Source: Thermosipho melanesiensis BI429 | GTDB lineage: Bacteria > Thermotogota > Thermotogae > Thermotogales > Fervidobacteriaceae | Length of the DNA: 64,000 bases | NCBI RefSeq assembly: GCF_000016905.1 | Contig: NC_009616.1 | Coordinates: 1,302,001 to 1,366,000 of the forward strand | Reading direction: 5' to 3' | Shown: piece after piece, positions 44,040-52,296 of the stretch | Position numbering within the stretch: position 1 is the stretch's first letter | Layout of the letters: each line of letters begins with the position of its first letter | The notes under the pieces: generated by a model | Database searches by the model: none | Told to the model about the DNA's origin: nothing | What the model saw: only the letters and a program-made list of their open reading frames with translations | Made by a program: the position numbers and the translations under genes

Positions 44040-44813
44040 TTGAAAAAACTTATTTTCATATTAATAATTATATCATTTTTAATTTTTGACTTTTGGATTA
44101 TTTATTCGGAATTTGATTATATTTCTTTTTTTAAAGAAGTGTCTCTTAGTTTTGAAAGTTGGAAGGATTTAAAGGCATTTTTTGATGAGATCGGGTATGA
44201 TTCACTGAAAAATCCTCCAAAGGTTTATGTTACTTCCTTTCCTAAGGATCTCAAAGATGCTCCTGTAGATATTAGAAAAGAACTTTTTGTTAAGATAATG
44301 ATACCTATAATTAGAAAGGTTAACGAAGAAATACTTAGAGAGAGAAAAGAAATTATTACTGCTATGGAAAAAGGTGATACTTTAACATTGAAAAAGTATT
44401 ACAAGAAATATAATGCAAAATCAAACGAAGAATTACTTTTAAAAGTAGATGCTATTCCAGAAGATATTGCTATTGCGCAAGCGGCTATTGAGTCGGCATG
44501 GGGGACTAGTAAATTTGTCGTTATTGCTAATAATATATTTGGCGAATGGACTTATGAACCTGGTACTGGAATAATACCAGATGAAAGACCAGACGGCGAG
44601 ATATATGAAATAGAATATTTTAAAAATTTAGAAGATTCTGTGAGAAGTTATGCGATGAATTTAAATAAATTGCCATATTATGAAAAATTTCGTCTTATTA
44701 GAGCTGGTATTGAAAAAGGCCATCCTGCAGATGGCCTGGTGTATTATTCACAAATGAGAGAAAAGTATGTGGAAATAGTAAAAAATGTTATTAAACATCT
44801 TCCTGATTTATAG
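44040..44813 (+). CDS. Bax-like glucosaminidase-domain membrane protein
   Basis: After an N-terminal membrane anchor or signal (residues about 2-22) and a helical region, residues about 140-250 show the glucosaminidase fold of Bax/FlgJ-type peptidoglycan hydrolases: IAQAAIESAWGTSKFVVIANNIFG, whose core AAIESAWGTS contains the catalytic Glu, then GIIPDERPDGEIYEIEYF and DSVRSYAMNLNKLPYYEKFR. The start is TTG with GAGGTGAT upstream. The end overlaps the convergent UDP-sugar dehydrogenase by six bases. The role is probably cell-wall turnover. Confidence 0.87.
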   Translation: MKKLIFILIIISFLIFDFWIIYSEFDYISFFKEVSLSFESWKDLKAFFDEIGYDSLKNPPKVYVTSFPKDLKDAPVDIRKELFVKIMIPIIRKVNEEILRERKEIITAMEKGDTLTLKKYYKKYNAKSNEELLLKVDAIPEDIAIAQAAIESAWGTSKFVVIANNIFGEWTYEPGTGIIPDERPDGEIYEIEYFKNLEDSVRSYAMNLNKLPYYEKFRLIRAGIEKGHPADGLVYYSQMREKYVEIVKNVIKHLPDL

Positions 44814-46112
44814 AACAAATACGTTGTTTTTTTTGAGGTTTTTGAGTATGTTTTTTGTATCAAATACAAATGGCACATTCTCTACGATGAGGTTGTAGTC
44901 TATACCAACGGTATGTGCAGTCGTTATTATTGCTCCGTCAAATTCTTTAAGCCTTTCTTTTTCTAACTTAATCGAATGGTATTTTTTTCCATTTAGTTCA
45001 AATGATGGAATAAATGGATCAAAATATGAAATATTTGCCTTTTTCTCTTCAAGGATTTCAATAACTTTTAGAGCAGGACTTTCTCTCATATCATCTATAT
45101 TTCCTTTATATGCAACGCCTAAAACCAAAATTTTACTACCATTAAACGGTTTTTTGTACTTATTTAATATATCTCCCAATCTTTGGACAACATAATATGG
45201 CATTTCGTCAGCAACTTGTCCCGCCTGCTCCACCAACATTAAATGTAAGTCATATTCCCTTGCCTTATATGATAGATAAAACGGATCAATAGGAATACAA
45301 TGACCTCCAATTCCAGGACCAGGGTAAAAAGGCATATATCCGAAGGGTTTTGTAGCTGCTGCGTCAATGACTTCCCATATATTGACATTCATTTTTTCAG
45401 CTACTTTTGTCATTTCTTGGACTAAAGCAATATTAACTAATCTAAAAGTATTTTCCAATATTTTAGCCATTTCAGCTGCTTTTGGAGAACTTACAGGAAA
45501 AACTGGTGCATCTAAAACATTTTCATAAAGTGCTTTTGCGTGTTTTGTACATTCTTTAGTTATTCCACCAACCACTTTGGGAGTATTCCTTGTTTTGTAC
45601 CTTATGTTTCCAGGGTCAACCCTTTCAGGACTAAACGCAAGATAAAAATCTTCTCCTACTTTTAAACCTGTTTCTAGTAAAATAGGAAGAACAATTTCCT
45701 CAGTTGTACCTGGATATGTTGTACTTTCCAAAATTATTAATTGTTCTTTATGGAGTCTTTTTGCAATGTCTTTAGATGTTTGGATTATGTAAGAAAGATC
45801 TGGTTGTTTGAATTTATCTAGTGGAGTTGGAACACATATACTTACAACATCGCATTTTGATAGTTTGTCAAAGTTTGTGGTTGCAGTTAGTTTGTTTTTT
45901 TTGACTAATTCTTCAAGTTCCTCGTCTTGGACATCTCCGATGTAGTTTTGTCCATTGTTTATCATGTCTACCCTCTTTTGTTGAATATCAAACCCTATAA
46001 CTTTATACCCTGCCCTTGCTTTTTCGACTGCAAGTGGTAATCCTACATATCCAAGCCCCATGACACCTATTATTGCCTTTTTTTCAATAATTTTGTTGTA
46101 TAACTTTGACAT
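44808..46112 (-). CDS. UDP-N-acetylhexosamine/UDP-sugar 6-dehydrogenase
   Basis: This NAD-dependent enzyme oxidises C6 of a UDP-sugar. The Rossmann motif is VMGLGYVGLPLAVEKARAGY at about 12-31. SICVPTPLDKFKQPDLSYI and ILESTTYPGTTEEI follow. The catalytic cysteine is in PGIGGHCIPIDPFYLSYK at about 260-277. The GVAYKGNIDDMRESPALKV segment is in the C-terminal UDP-binding domain. Together these resemble the WbpA/TviB group acting on UDP-GlcNAc. The frame opens at 46130, but GGAGGTGAG precedes the ATG at 46112. The gene is monocistronic, under a consensus promoter with a palindrome at its start site. Confidence 0.93.
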   Translation of the reverse strand: MSKLYNKIIEKKAIIGVMGLGYVGLPLAVEKARAGYKVIGFDIQQKRVDMINNGQNYIGDVQDEELEELVKKNKLTATTNFDKLSKCDVVSICVPTPLDKFKQPDLSYIIQTSKDIAKRLHKEQLIILESTTYPGTTEEIVLPILLETGLKVGEDFYLAFSPERVDPGNIRYKTRNTPKVVGGITKECTKHAKALYENVLDAPVFPVSSPKAAEMAKILENTFRLVNIALVQEMTKVAEKMNVNIWEVIDAAATKPFGYMPFYPGPGIGGHCIPIDPFYLSYKAREYDLHLMLVEQAGQVADEMPYYVVQRLGDILNKYKKPFNGSKILVLGVAYKGNIDDMRESPALKVIEILEEKKANISYFDPFIPSFELNGKKYHSIKLEKERLKEFDGAIITTAHTVGIDYNLIVENVPFVFDTKNILKNLKKNNVFVL

Positions 46113-46128
46113 TTTCTCACCTCCATTC

Positions 46129-46143
46129 ATTCACTGAGCGAAT
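46129..46143. promoter_or_regulatory. Candidate operator upstream of the UDP-sugar dehydrogenase
   Basis: ATTCACTGAGCGAAT is an imperfect 15-bp palindrome (12 of 15 positions symmetric; half-site ATTCRCT). It begins about eight bases beyond the -10 box, just where transcription would start. That is a typical repressor-binding position. Confidence 0.5.
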
Positions 46144-46151
46144 GCAAGAAA

Positions 46152-46180
46152 ATTATATAATCAAATAAAAGTATTGTCAA
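46152..46180 (-). promoter_or_regulatory. Consensus promoter of the UDP-sugar dehydrogenase
   Basis: On the minus strand, TTGACA (46175-46180) and TATAAT (46152-46157) match the sigma-70 consensus exactly with a 17-base spacer. It is the strongest promoter-like sequence I found in the window. Confidence 0.85.
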
Positions 46181-46256
46181 GTAAGGTTTAAAGATGAAAA
46201 ATATAGGATAGTATGGTAGAATGAAGGTAAAATAGTAAAAATGGAAGGTGATAGAG

Positions 46257-46871
46257 TTGAAAAAAGGTATTTTCTTGATTGTAGTTTTACTAGGAAGTTT
46301 CTGTTTTTCTTTTTCACTAGATGAAATAATTTTAGATATAGAATCTGTGGAGTTTAACCTTGGAGATGTTTTATTACTTTCTGGGACGTTTTTTTTTGAT
46401 GGATATGTTAATACCTTAGATTTAGGTGTTTTTGATAATGTCGTTATAGAGAAAATTAACAAAATGGATGAACGTGATTTTTTTATTTGTTTAGGAATTA
46501 TCTCAATGTTTACTTATTTTGACGATCCATATACATCTTTTACTATTGTTGAAAGTGTTGGTGTTACTAGTTTAATTACTTATGCTGTAAAGTTCCTTGT
46601 GGGGCGTGGAAGACCAAATAGCTATGATAGTCCTTTTGTGTTTAATTTTATGTCTTTTAATGATAAAAATCATTCATTTCCTTCAGGTCATAGTTCTTTT
46701 GCGTGGGCTCTTTTCACACCTTTAGCTGAAAGGTATGGAAAGCCCCTTTATTTTATCCCGTTTTTATTTTCTCTTGCAAGAGTAGTTGGTGACTATCATT
46801 GGGTGAGTGATGTTATTTTTGGAGCTTTTCTTGGCTATACAATAGGAAAATCATTTTACTATACAAAATAG
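46257..46871 (+). CDS. PAP2-superfamily phosphatase
   Basis: The three phosphatase motifs are KFLVGRGRPNSYDS at about 111-124, SFPSGHSSFAWAL at about 138-150 and ARVVGDYHWVSDVIFG at about 176-191, containing the catalytic histidines. A signal peptide or first helix (FLIVVLLGSFCFSFS) is at the N-terminus. Members dephosphorylate lipid phosphates such as phosphatidic acid or undecaprenyl diphosphate outside the membrane. A GTG at 46248 is possible, but AAGGTGAT places the start at the TTG at 46257. Confidence 0.9.
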   Translation: MKKGIFLIVVLLGSFCFSFSLDEIILDIESVEFNLGDVLLLSGTFFFDGYVNTLDLGVFDNVVIEKINKMDERDFFICLGIISMFTYFDDPYTSFTIVESVGVTSLITYAVKFLVGRGRPNSYDSPFVFNFMSFNDKNHSFPSGHSSFAWALFTPLAERYGKPLYFIPFLFSLARVVGDYHWVSDVIFGAFLGYTIGKSFYYTK

Positions 46872-46873
46872 CT

Positions 46874-46901
46874 TTCCAGGTGTATACCTGGAATTTTTTT
46901 T
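46874..46901 (+). terminator. Intrinsic terminator after the PAP2 gene
   Basis: An 8-bp stem TTCCAGGT/ACCTGGAA (46874-46881 and 46886-46893) with GTAT loop is followed by eight Ts. Confidence 0.9.
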
Positions 46902-46948
46902 ATTTTAAAGTATAATTAATTTGTAAAGCTAACAAAAAGGAGGATTAT

Positions 46949-48103
46949 ATGGCTATTGCAAATAGAATAATATTTTTTACTTTGATAAATGGTATTTCAG
47001 GAAATATTTATCAAGTGTTATTCAATTTGTATTTGAAAGATTTGGGGTATCATAACGATATTATTGGAAATGTTATGTCTTTTAACTTATGGGGAAGTGC
47101 TGTCTTAGGACTAATAATTGGTATTTTGGCAGATAGAATAGGTAGAAAAAGGGTGTTGTTTATTGTACAACCTCTAGTAATTTTCTTTGCAATTATGCGT
47201 TTGTTTCCTTCGAATTTAACTTTACTTTACTTTTTTTCTTTTTTCTTTGGAGGATTTAATGCTTCAATTCGGTTGTTAACAGATGTTTTTTTGGTAGAAA
47301 GTACTAGTCATGGAAATCGTGCAAAGTATTTTGGGATAAATTTTGGTGTTAATATGTTAACTGGTGTATTAGGGAATAGCATAGGTGGATTTTTGGGAGA
47401 CTTTTTTGGATTTAGAAAGGTGATGTTTTTTGCCATGCTTTTAAGGTCTTTTGCATTGGTTCCTATATTGAATTTAAAAGAGAAAAGAAATGTAAAATTT
47501 AAAAAAGTTAAATTAGATGATTTTCAAAAAAAGATATTCACTTTTTATATTTTTTCAACAGCTAGTGTAGGATTTGGTGCGGGATTATTTATTCATTTTG
47601 GAAATGTGATTTTCTATGATTTATTTTCCATGAGTGCAACCTTCATTGGATTTATACTTGCATTTGCACAACTTGGGACAAGTATTGGTTCGGCATTTTC
47701 TCACAAGATTGGGAAGAGATTTGGGGCGGCAAAAGCATTGATGCTTTCAAATATAACCGTTCCATTGTTAATATTAATGTTAGCTTTTGTAAGGGAACCT
47801 ATTTCGTTTACAACCATTTATATTAGCAGGTTTACAATAATGAATATGGTTAATCCCATCTTTAATACCCTTGTTTTGTCATATCTTCCGTCAAATATTT
47901 TAGCGGCTAGTACCGGCTTGAGAAATTTTGCAAATAATGCCAGTAGGGCTTTTGCATCAATGCTATTTTCAATACTAGCTACTTCAAATAGTGGATATAC
48001 TACGATATTTTTGATAAGTTCTGTTTTTTACTTTACAAATGGTATTTTAATGTTTGTTTTTTACAAAACAATAGGAGGAAAGGATAAAAAATTTTATAGT
48101 TGA
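46949..48103 (+). CDS. Major facilitator superfamily transporter
   Basis: The 384-aa protein has about twelve predicted membrane helices. The MFS loop 2-3 motif is present as GILADRIGRKRVLF at about 56-69, and a matching loop in the second half is SHKIGKRFGAAKAL. The charged central loop (LKEKRNVKFKKVKLDDFQKK) separates the two halves. A drug or sugar efflux role is possible, but no substrate-specific motif is seen. AAGGAGG precedes the ATG. The two alpha/beta hydrolase genes follow closely on the same strand. Confidence 0.9.
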   Translation: MAIANRIIFFTLINGISGNIYQVLFNLYLKDLGYHNDIIGNVMSFNLWGSAVLGLIIGILADRIGRKRVLFIVQPLVIFFAIMRLFPSNLTLLYFFSFFFGGFNASIRLLTDVFLVESTSHGNRAKYFGINFGVNMLTGVLGNSIGGFLGDFFGFRKVMFFAMLLRSFALVPILNLKEKRNVKFKKVKLDDFQKKIFTFYIFSTASVGFGAGLFIHFGNVIFYDLFSMSATFIGFILAFAQLGTSIGSAFSHKIGKRFGAAKALMLSNITVPLLILMLAFVREPISFTTIYISRFTIMNMVNPIFNTLVLSYLPSNILAASTGLRNFANNASRAFASMLFSILATSNSGYTTIFLISSVFYFTNGILMFVFYKTIGGKDKKFYS

Positions 48104-48130
48104 TTTGATATAATATTTCTGGTGATTGAT

Positions 48131-49030
48131 GTGAATTTAAAAGTTAGTTTTAAAGTTGTTGTATATGTATCTTTGTTAATTTTTTCATTTTTAAATTTTT
48201 TCATAGCATTTTTAATCTTTTTTCTCTTGCAAATTCCTTTTTTGAGAAGGTCTCTTTTGGGGAAACTTCCGTTTGATTTGGAGAAAAAGCCATGGTCTAG
48301 AAAAATAAGTTATAAATACAAAGAAAATCTTTGGCTAGATATATATTATCCAAAAACTGACTCAAACCAAATTATTTTGTTTGCACATGGTGGTGGTTGG
48401 ATTAGTGGATATAGAAGGCAACCGAACAACATTTCGTGGTATAGATATTTGGTTTCAAAAGGATTTACGGTAGCGACTATAGATTATAGATATGGATATT
48501 TAAACGATATAGAACTATTAGTAGAGGATATTTCCGATGCTTATAAATTTGTGAGTGAAAAGTTTCCAAAATTAAAAATAAGTTTAATGGGATTGTCTGC
48601 AGGCGGGCATCTTGCTTTATATTTTGTTTTAAAGTATAAGCCAAAAGTTGAAAATGTTGTAGCATATTACACACCTTGCGATCTTTTAGATATTTGGAAA
48701 AGCCCATCATTATTTGCAAAATTTGCCGTTTCGACAACCTTGAAAAGATTGCCAAATAAATCAAAAGATTTATACATTAAATACTCTCCAATTTCATATG
48801 TGGATAAGAACCTTCCACCAATTTTGTTAGTACATGGTTTAAAGGATAAGGTAGTGCCATTTATTTCTTCTGTTAGGATGTATAAGAAATTAAGAAAAAT
48901 GGGGAATAAAGCAAAGTTGTTACTACATCCCAAAGGTGATCATGGATTTGAATTTGTCTTAAAAGATGATAAGACAAGGGAAATACTTGAAAAAACAATA
49001 AAATTTTTAAGGGGAGATTTATATGATTAG
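48131..49030 (+). CDS. Membrane-anchored alpha/beta hydrolase (esterase type)
   Basis: After a long N-terminal hydrophobic segment (VVYVSLLIFSFLNFFIAFLI), the catalytic domain shows the oxyanion motif FAHGGGWISGYRR at about 85-97, the nucleophile elbow GLSAGGHLALYF at about 155-166 with its serine, LLVHGLKDKVVPF with the aspartate and PKGDHGFEF with the histidine. This is the BD-FAE/HSL-like esterase pattern. The frame opens at 48122, but the GTG at 48131 is better placed relative to GGTGAT. Its end overlaps the next hydrolase gene by eight bases. Confidence 0.88.
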   Translation: MNLKVSFKVVVYVSLLIFSFLNFFIAFLIFFLLQIPFLRRSLLGKLPFDLEKKPWSRKISYKYKENLWLDIYYPKTDSNQIILFAHGGGWISGYRRQPNNISWYRYLVSKGFTVATIDYRYGYLNDIELLVEDISDAYKFVSEKFPKLKISLMGLSAGGHLALYFVLKYKPKVENVVAYYTPCDLLDIWKSPSLFAKFAVSTTLKRLPNKSKDLYIKYSPISYVDKNLPPILLVHGLKDKVVPFISSVRMYKKLRKMGNKAKLLLHPKGDHGFEFVLKDDKTREILEKTIKFLRGDLYD

Positions 49031-50012
49031 TTTTAAATTTGATTTTAAAAAGCCGGATTTTTCATCAGGATATATTTTAAAATCAAAACGGTTTAGAGTT
49101 TCATATATAAAGTTTCCTTCTCTTTATAAAGAATGCGAGAAAGGGACTGAGACTGTAGAAGTTTATCTGTTTGAGCCAAAAAAAGATGTAGGCGGCTCTT
49201 TGATGATATTACATGGTCTTGGAACTAGTAACATACCATTTCTTTTATGGATGGGGACGCATCTTGCAAATGCAGGACTTAGAACTGTAATACCAATTTT
49301 ACCCGGTAATTTTACAAGAGTTCCAAATAATTCCGTTAGTGGAAAGGATTATTTTTCAACGGATGTAAATCGTGCAACAAAATTTTGGGAGCATGCGGTT
49401 GTTGATGTAATTAGTGTATTAAAGTTTTTTAAGGAGCTAAAATTATGGCATGAAAATAATTGTTTGCTGGGGTTTTGTTTAGGTGGGATGCTAGGTGTTA
49501 TTTTAAACGCTATTACAGATGATTTTAAAAAAACAATACTTATGACTACAGGAGGAGATATTGCTACTTTGATTTGGTATTCACCAACTTTAGCGTTCAT
49601 GAGAAGAGATATTAAAAAGGGATTGGGTGGAGATATAAGGGATAAAGGGAAGTTTTTGAAGAGATTTGAAGATGATATAAAGAAGCTTAAAAAGTTTGAA
49701 ACTGTTGAGGATATGCAAAATAGTGATATCCATCCATTTTTAAAGGTTGATCCAATTGCTTATGCAAAGTTTGTGAATAAAGAACGCATAATATTTATCG
49801 AAGCCTTATTTGACAAAGCGTTGCCAAAAAAAAGTAGAAAACTCCTCTGGGAAATGTTGGGAAAACCAAGAAGACATATTATATTTTCCGGCCATGTAAC
49901 ATGGCTTCCCTTTCAATATTTTTTGGCAAGATTTATTTTAAAAGAAATGGATGTAAATGAATTTAGAAGGCAGGCAAGATTGTTGGAAAAAATAAAATAC
50001 GAAGAAAAATAG
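49023..50012 (+). CDS. Alpha/beta hydrolase with cysteine at the nucleophile elbow
   Basis: The 329-aa protein has an alpha/beta-hydrolase core: LMILHGLGTSN at about 60-70, the elbow LLGFCLGGMLGV at about 148-159 and a late FSGHVTWLPF with the putative histidine. The elbow residue is Cys152 in place of serine, as in dienelactone hydrolase. The family resembles DUF3141/prolyl-oligopeptidase-like putative hydrolases, but no exact one is recognised. Coupled expression with the preceding esterase suggests related substrates. It is convergent with the diguanylate cyclase gene, with no gap. Confidence 0.78.
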   Translation: MISFKFDFKKPDFSSGYILKSKRFRVSYIKFPSLYKECEKGTETVEVYLFEPKKDVGGSLMILHGLGTSNIPFLLWMGTHLANAGLRTVIPILPGNFTRVPNNSVSGKDYFSTDVNRATKFWEHAVVDVISVLKFFKELKLWHENNCLLGFCLGGMLGVILNAITDDFKKTILMTTGGDIATLIWYSPTLAFMRRDIKKGLGGDIRDKGKFLKRFEDDIKKLKKFETVEDMQNSDIHPFLKVDPIAYAKFVNKERIIFIEALFDKALPKKSRKLLWEMLGKPRRHIIFSGHVTWLPFQYFLARFILKEMDVNEFRRQARLLEKIKYEEK

Positions 50013-51524
50013 CTATTTTCTTTTTAGTTTCATCTTGTACATTAAAATATCTACGTTTTCTAAAGTTTTTTCAACAGACTTATCAAATTTCGTTATTCCC
50101 CATGAAAAAGCAGGAGAAATTTTATCGGATTGTTTGAATTTTTTTAGTATGTTATTTATTATCTTTTTGCCTTTTCTTTTAGAACAGTTTTTTAAGACTA
50201 ATAAGAATTCATCGCCACCTAGTCGAATTAGCAAATCATTTTTTCTAATAAATTGTTTTACGGTTTGTGAAAATTTTACGAGTATTTTATCTCCAGTTTT
50301 GTGACCAAATGTGTCATTTATTTCTTTTAATTTGTTTATATCAATATATATAAATACATCCTCTGAAGAAAAGTTTTCAAATTCAAAGATATTTCGATTG
50401 AATGCTCCTGTAAGGTTGTCTTTTAGACTTTTTTCATAGAGTTTTTCTTTTTCAATTGTGGTGGATTTGTATTCATAAAGAATTATATACGAAAATACAA
50501 AGAAAAGAATCATCCCTCCAATAGGACTTAAAAGTTTGCTTTCAATATCAAATAAAAGGATTATAGTGTCATGTATAGTAGTTAGGATAAATAGTGTTAG
50601 TATAAAAAATAGGTAATAGTTTTGGGTTTTTTTCTTAAAGTATAAATAAAGAAGGAAAATAGATGATATTATAAATATTACAGAAAAGTAATTATGTAAT
50701 AAATGAAGTGATAATATATTAGTTTGAAAAAGTAATAAAAGTGCCATAAAATAAAAAGCATAAACCAGAAAATTTCCTAGTTTGTTTAAATAATAGAAAA
50801 ATATAAGACTTCCCTTTAGTAAAAATGAATAACCTAGATATAAGCTTATAATAAACAATTTTTTGAATTTTAAGAAACCTTGAATACTTTCAAAATCACT
50901 TATAGGTAACAGATCAATTATCCATATACTTGCAAATATTGATGACAGACTAAAGTAATGAAATATCTTCTTTTTATTTAATGAAGTTGTACTTTTTGAT
51001 AGTAAGTAAAGTATAATAGATAGGGAGATGAAAATGCCGATAAGTATGAGTGTACTGTGGAATGTTAAGAAGTTAAGAATCCAAAATTTATATTTTTGAG
51101 ATTCATCTACAACGTATATGGGAAATTCTATACCAATTTCATATACACCGCTTAATTTAATTTTTAATGTAGAAATTTTTGGAGGTAGAGGTATAAAATA
51201 TGGCGTATAAAAGAAATGGCCCGCTTTGGATGAATAACCTTTTTTTAATATGGTTGTGTTATTTGCTAAAATTTCAATATATGATGCATCTATTTGTGGA
51301 ATGTAAAGGTATTTGTTGCTAGATTTTGGAATTTGTATTTCAAAAGTTAAACTAGTGGGAGATTTTAAATGTGTATAATATGGAAGTTTTACATATAAAT
51401 CTTTTTCCATTATTTTCAAATTATCAATTTCTATTCCAGTTGGATTCAGTGAAAAATGGTATAATCCTAATATTAATGTTATAAAGAAAAAGGCAATAAA
51501 TAAAGTAAGTAAACTTTTTGTAAT
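50013..51524 (-). CDS. Membrane diguanylate cyclase (7TM sensor-GGDEF), probable ATT start
   Basis: The C-terminal GGDEF domain (about residues 335-500) has the active-site IRLGGDEFLLVL and the inhibitory-site RKND five residues before it; LTGAFNRNIFE and IDINKLKEINDTFGHKTGD are conserved. So c-di-GMP synthesis with product feedback is likely. A seven-helix membrane region precedes it, after an extracytoplasmic beta domain of the 7TMR-DISM type. The first standard start (TTG, 51419) leaves that domain without export signal. The 35 upstream in-frame codons encode a signal-anchor helix (SLLTLFIAFFFITLILGLYH) behind an AAAGGGGG ribosome site, but only ATT codons (51524 or 51527) are available as start. 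Confidence 0.85.
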   Translation of the reverse strand: MTKSLLTLFIAFFFITLILGLYHFSLNPTGIEIDNLKIMEKDLYVKLPYYTHLKSPTSLTFEIQIPKSSNKYLYIPQIDASYIEILANNTTILKKGYSSKAGHFFYTPYFIPLPPKISTLKIKLSGVYEIGIEFPIYVVDESQKYKFWILNFLTFHSTLILIGIFISLSIILYLLSKSTTSLNKKKIFHYFSLSSIFASIWIIDLLPISDFESIQGFLKFKKLFIISLYLGYSFLLKGSLIFFYYLNKLGNFLVYAFYFMALLLLFQTNILSLHLLHNYFSVIFIISSIFLLYLYFKKKTQNYYLFFILTLFILTTIHDTIILLFDIESKLLSPIGGMILFFVFSYIILYEYKSTTIEKEKLYEKSLKDNLTGAFNRNIFEFENFSSEDVFIYIDINKLKEINDTFGHKTGDKILVKFSQTVKQFIRKNDLLIRLGGDEFLLVLKNCSKRKGKKIINNILKKFKQSDKISPAFSWGITKFDKSVEKTLENVDILMYKMKLKRK

Positions 51525-51590
51525 AATTTTTCCCCCTTTAATTAATATTTTATCAACGATTTAAAATTTTGCAACTAAGGAGTGGTAGAT

Positions 51591-52286
51591 GTGAAAATAT
51601 TGGGTCATAGAGGTTATTCTGAAAAATACGTTGAAAATACATTAGAATCTTTTCAGAAGGCGATTGAATATGGAGCGGATGGTGTGGAACTCGATGTTTA
51701 CTGGACAAAAGATGGGGAGGTAGTTGTAACACACGATAGTAATTTAAAAAGAGTGTTTAATGTGGATTTAGATGTAAGAGAAGTTAACAGTAAAAAAATA
51801 CCTAAAAACATTCCAAGGCTTTATGAAATATTTGAAATAATGTTAGATGATAAGATAATAAATGTGGAGATTAAGGATGCAAATAACGCAGAGAAGATAG
51901 TACAATACGTTTTGAAAAAAAGAAAACAGGAGATTATTTTTAGTTCTTTTGAACATGATATAATAATAAAACTTTCTAGAATTTATGGGAATGAGAAGTT
52001 TGGATTATTATTTGATGAGAGACACAAGAACTTGAACTTAAATGATTTGAGAGATTTGTTCTATAAAACAAATATTTTTAGTGCGCATATTCCTATTCAG
52101 TTATATTACATAGATGAAAAGTTGTTTTTTGAATTTTTAACTTTTTTAAAAAAACTAGGAAAAAAGATAGTAATTTGGACGGTTAATAGTGAAGAAGAAG
52201 TAGAAATGTTAAAAGGATTGGCAGATTATATAATAACAGATTGTGTGGAAAAAATAGTTGGATATTTGAAAAAAACTGGCCGATAA
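51591..52286 (+). CDS. Glycerophosphodiester phosphodiesterase
   Basis: GDPD enzymes hydrolyse glycerophosphodiesters to glycerol-3-phosphate and an alcohol. The catalytic segment LGHRGYSEKYVENTLESF at about 3-20 has both active-site histidine and glutamate context. GVELDVYWTKDGEVVVTHD at about 34-52 carries the metal ligands and the second histidine, and NVEIKD, FSSFEHD and VIWTVNSEEE are also conserved. The 231-aa length fits the cytoplasmic UgpQ type. The frame begins at 51582, but AAGGAGTGG points to the GTG at 51591. Confidence 0.94.
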   Translation: MKILGHRGYSEKYVENTLESFQKAIEYGADGVELDVYWTKDGEVVVTHDSNLKRVFNVDLDVREVNSKKIPKNIPRLYEIFEIMLDDKIINVEIKDANNAEKIVQYVLKKRKQEIIFSSFEHDIIIKLSRIYGNEKFGLLFDERHKNLNLNDLRDLFYKTNIFSAHIPIQLYYIDEKLFFEFLTFLKKLGKKIVIWTVNSEEEVEMLKGLADYIITDCVEKIVGYLKKTGR

Positions 52287-52296
52287 TGGCCAGTTT
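52273..52296. terminator. Terminator between GDPD and kbl genes
   Basis: A perfect 9-bp stem AAACTGGCC/GGCCAGTTT (52273-52281 and 52288-52296) has a GATAAT loop. The minus strand continues with TTTT, so the signal is strongest for the tdh-kbl operon. Confidence 0.85.
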
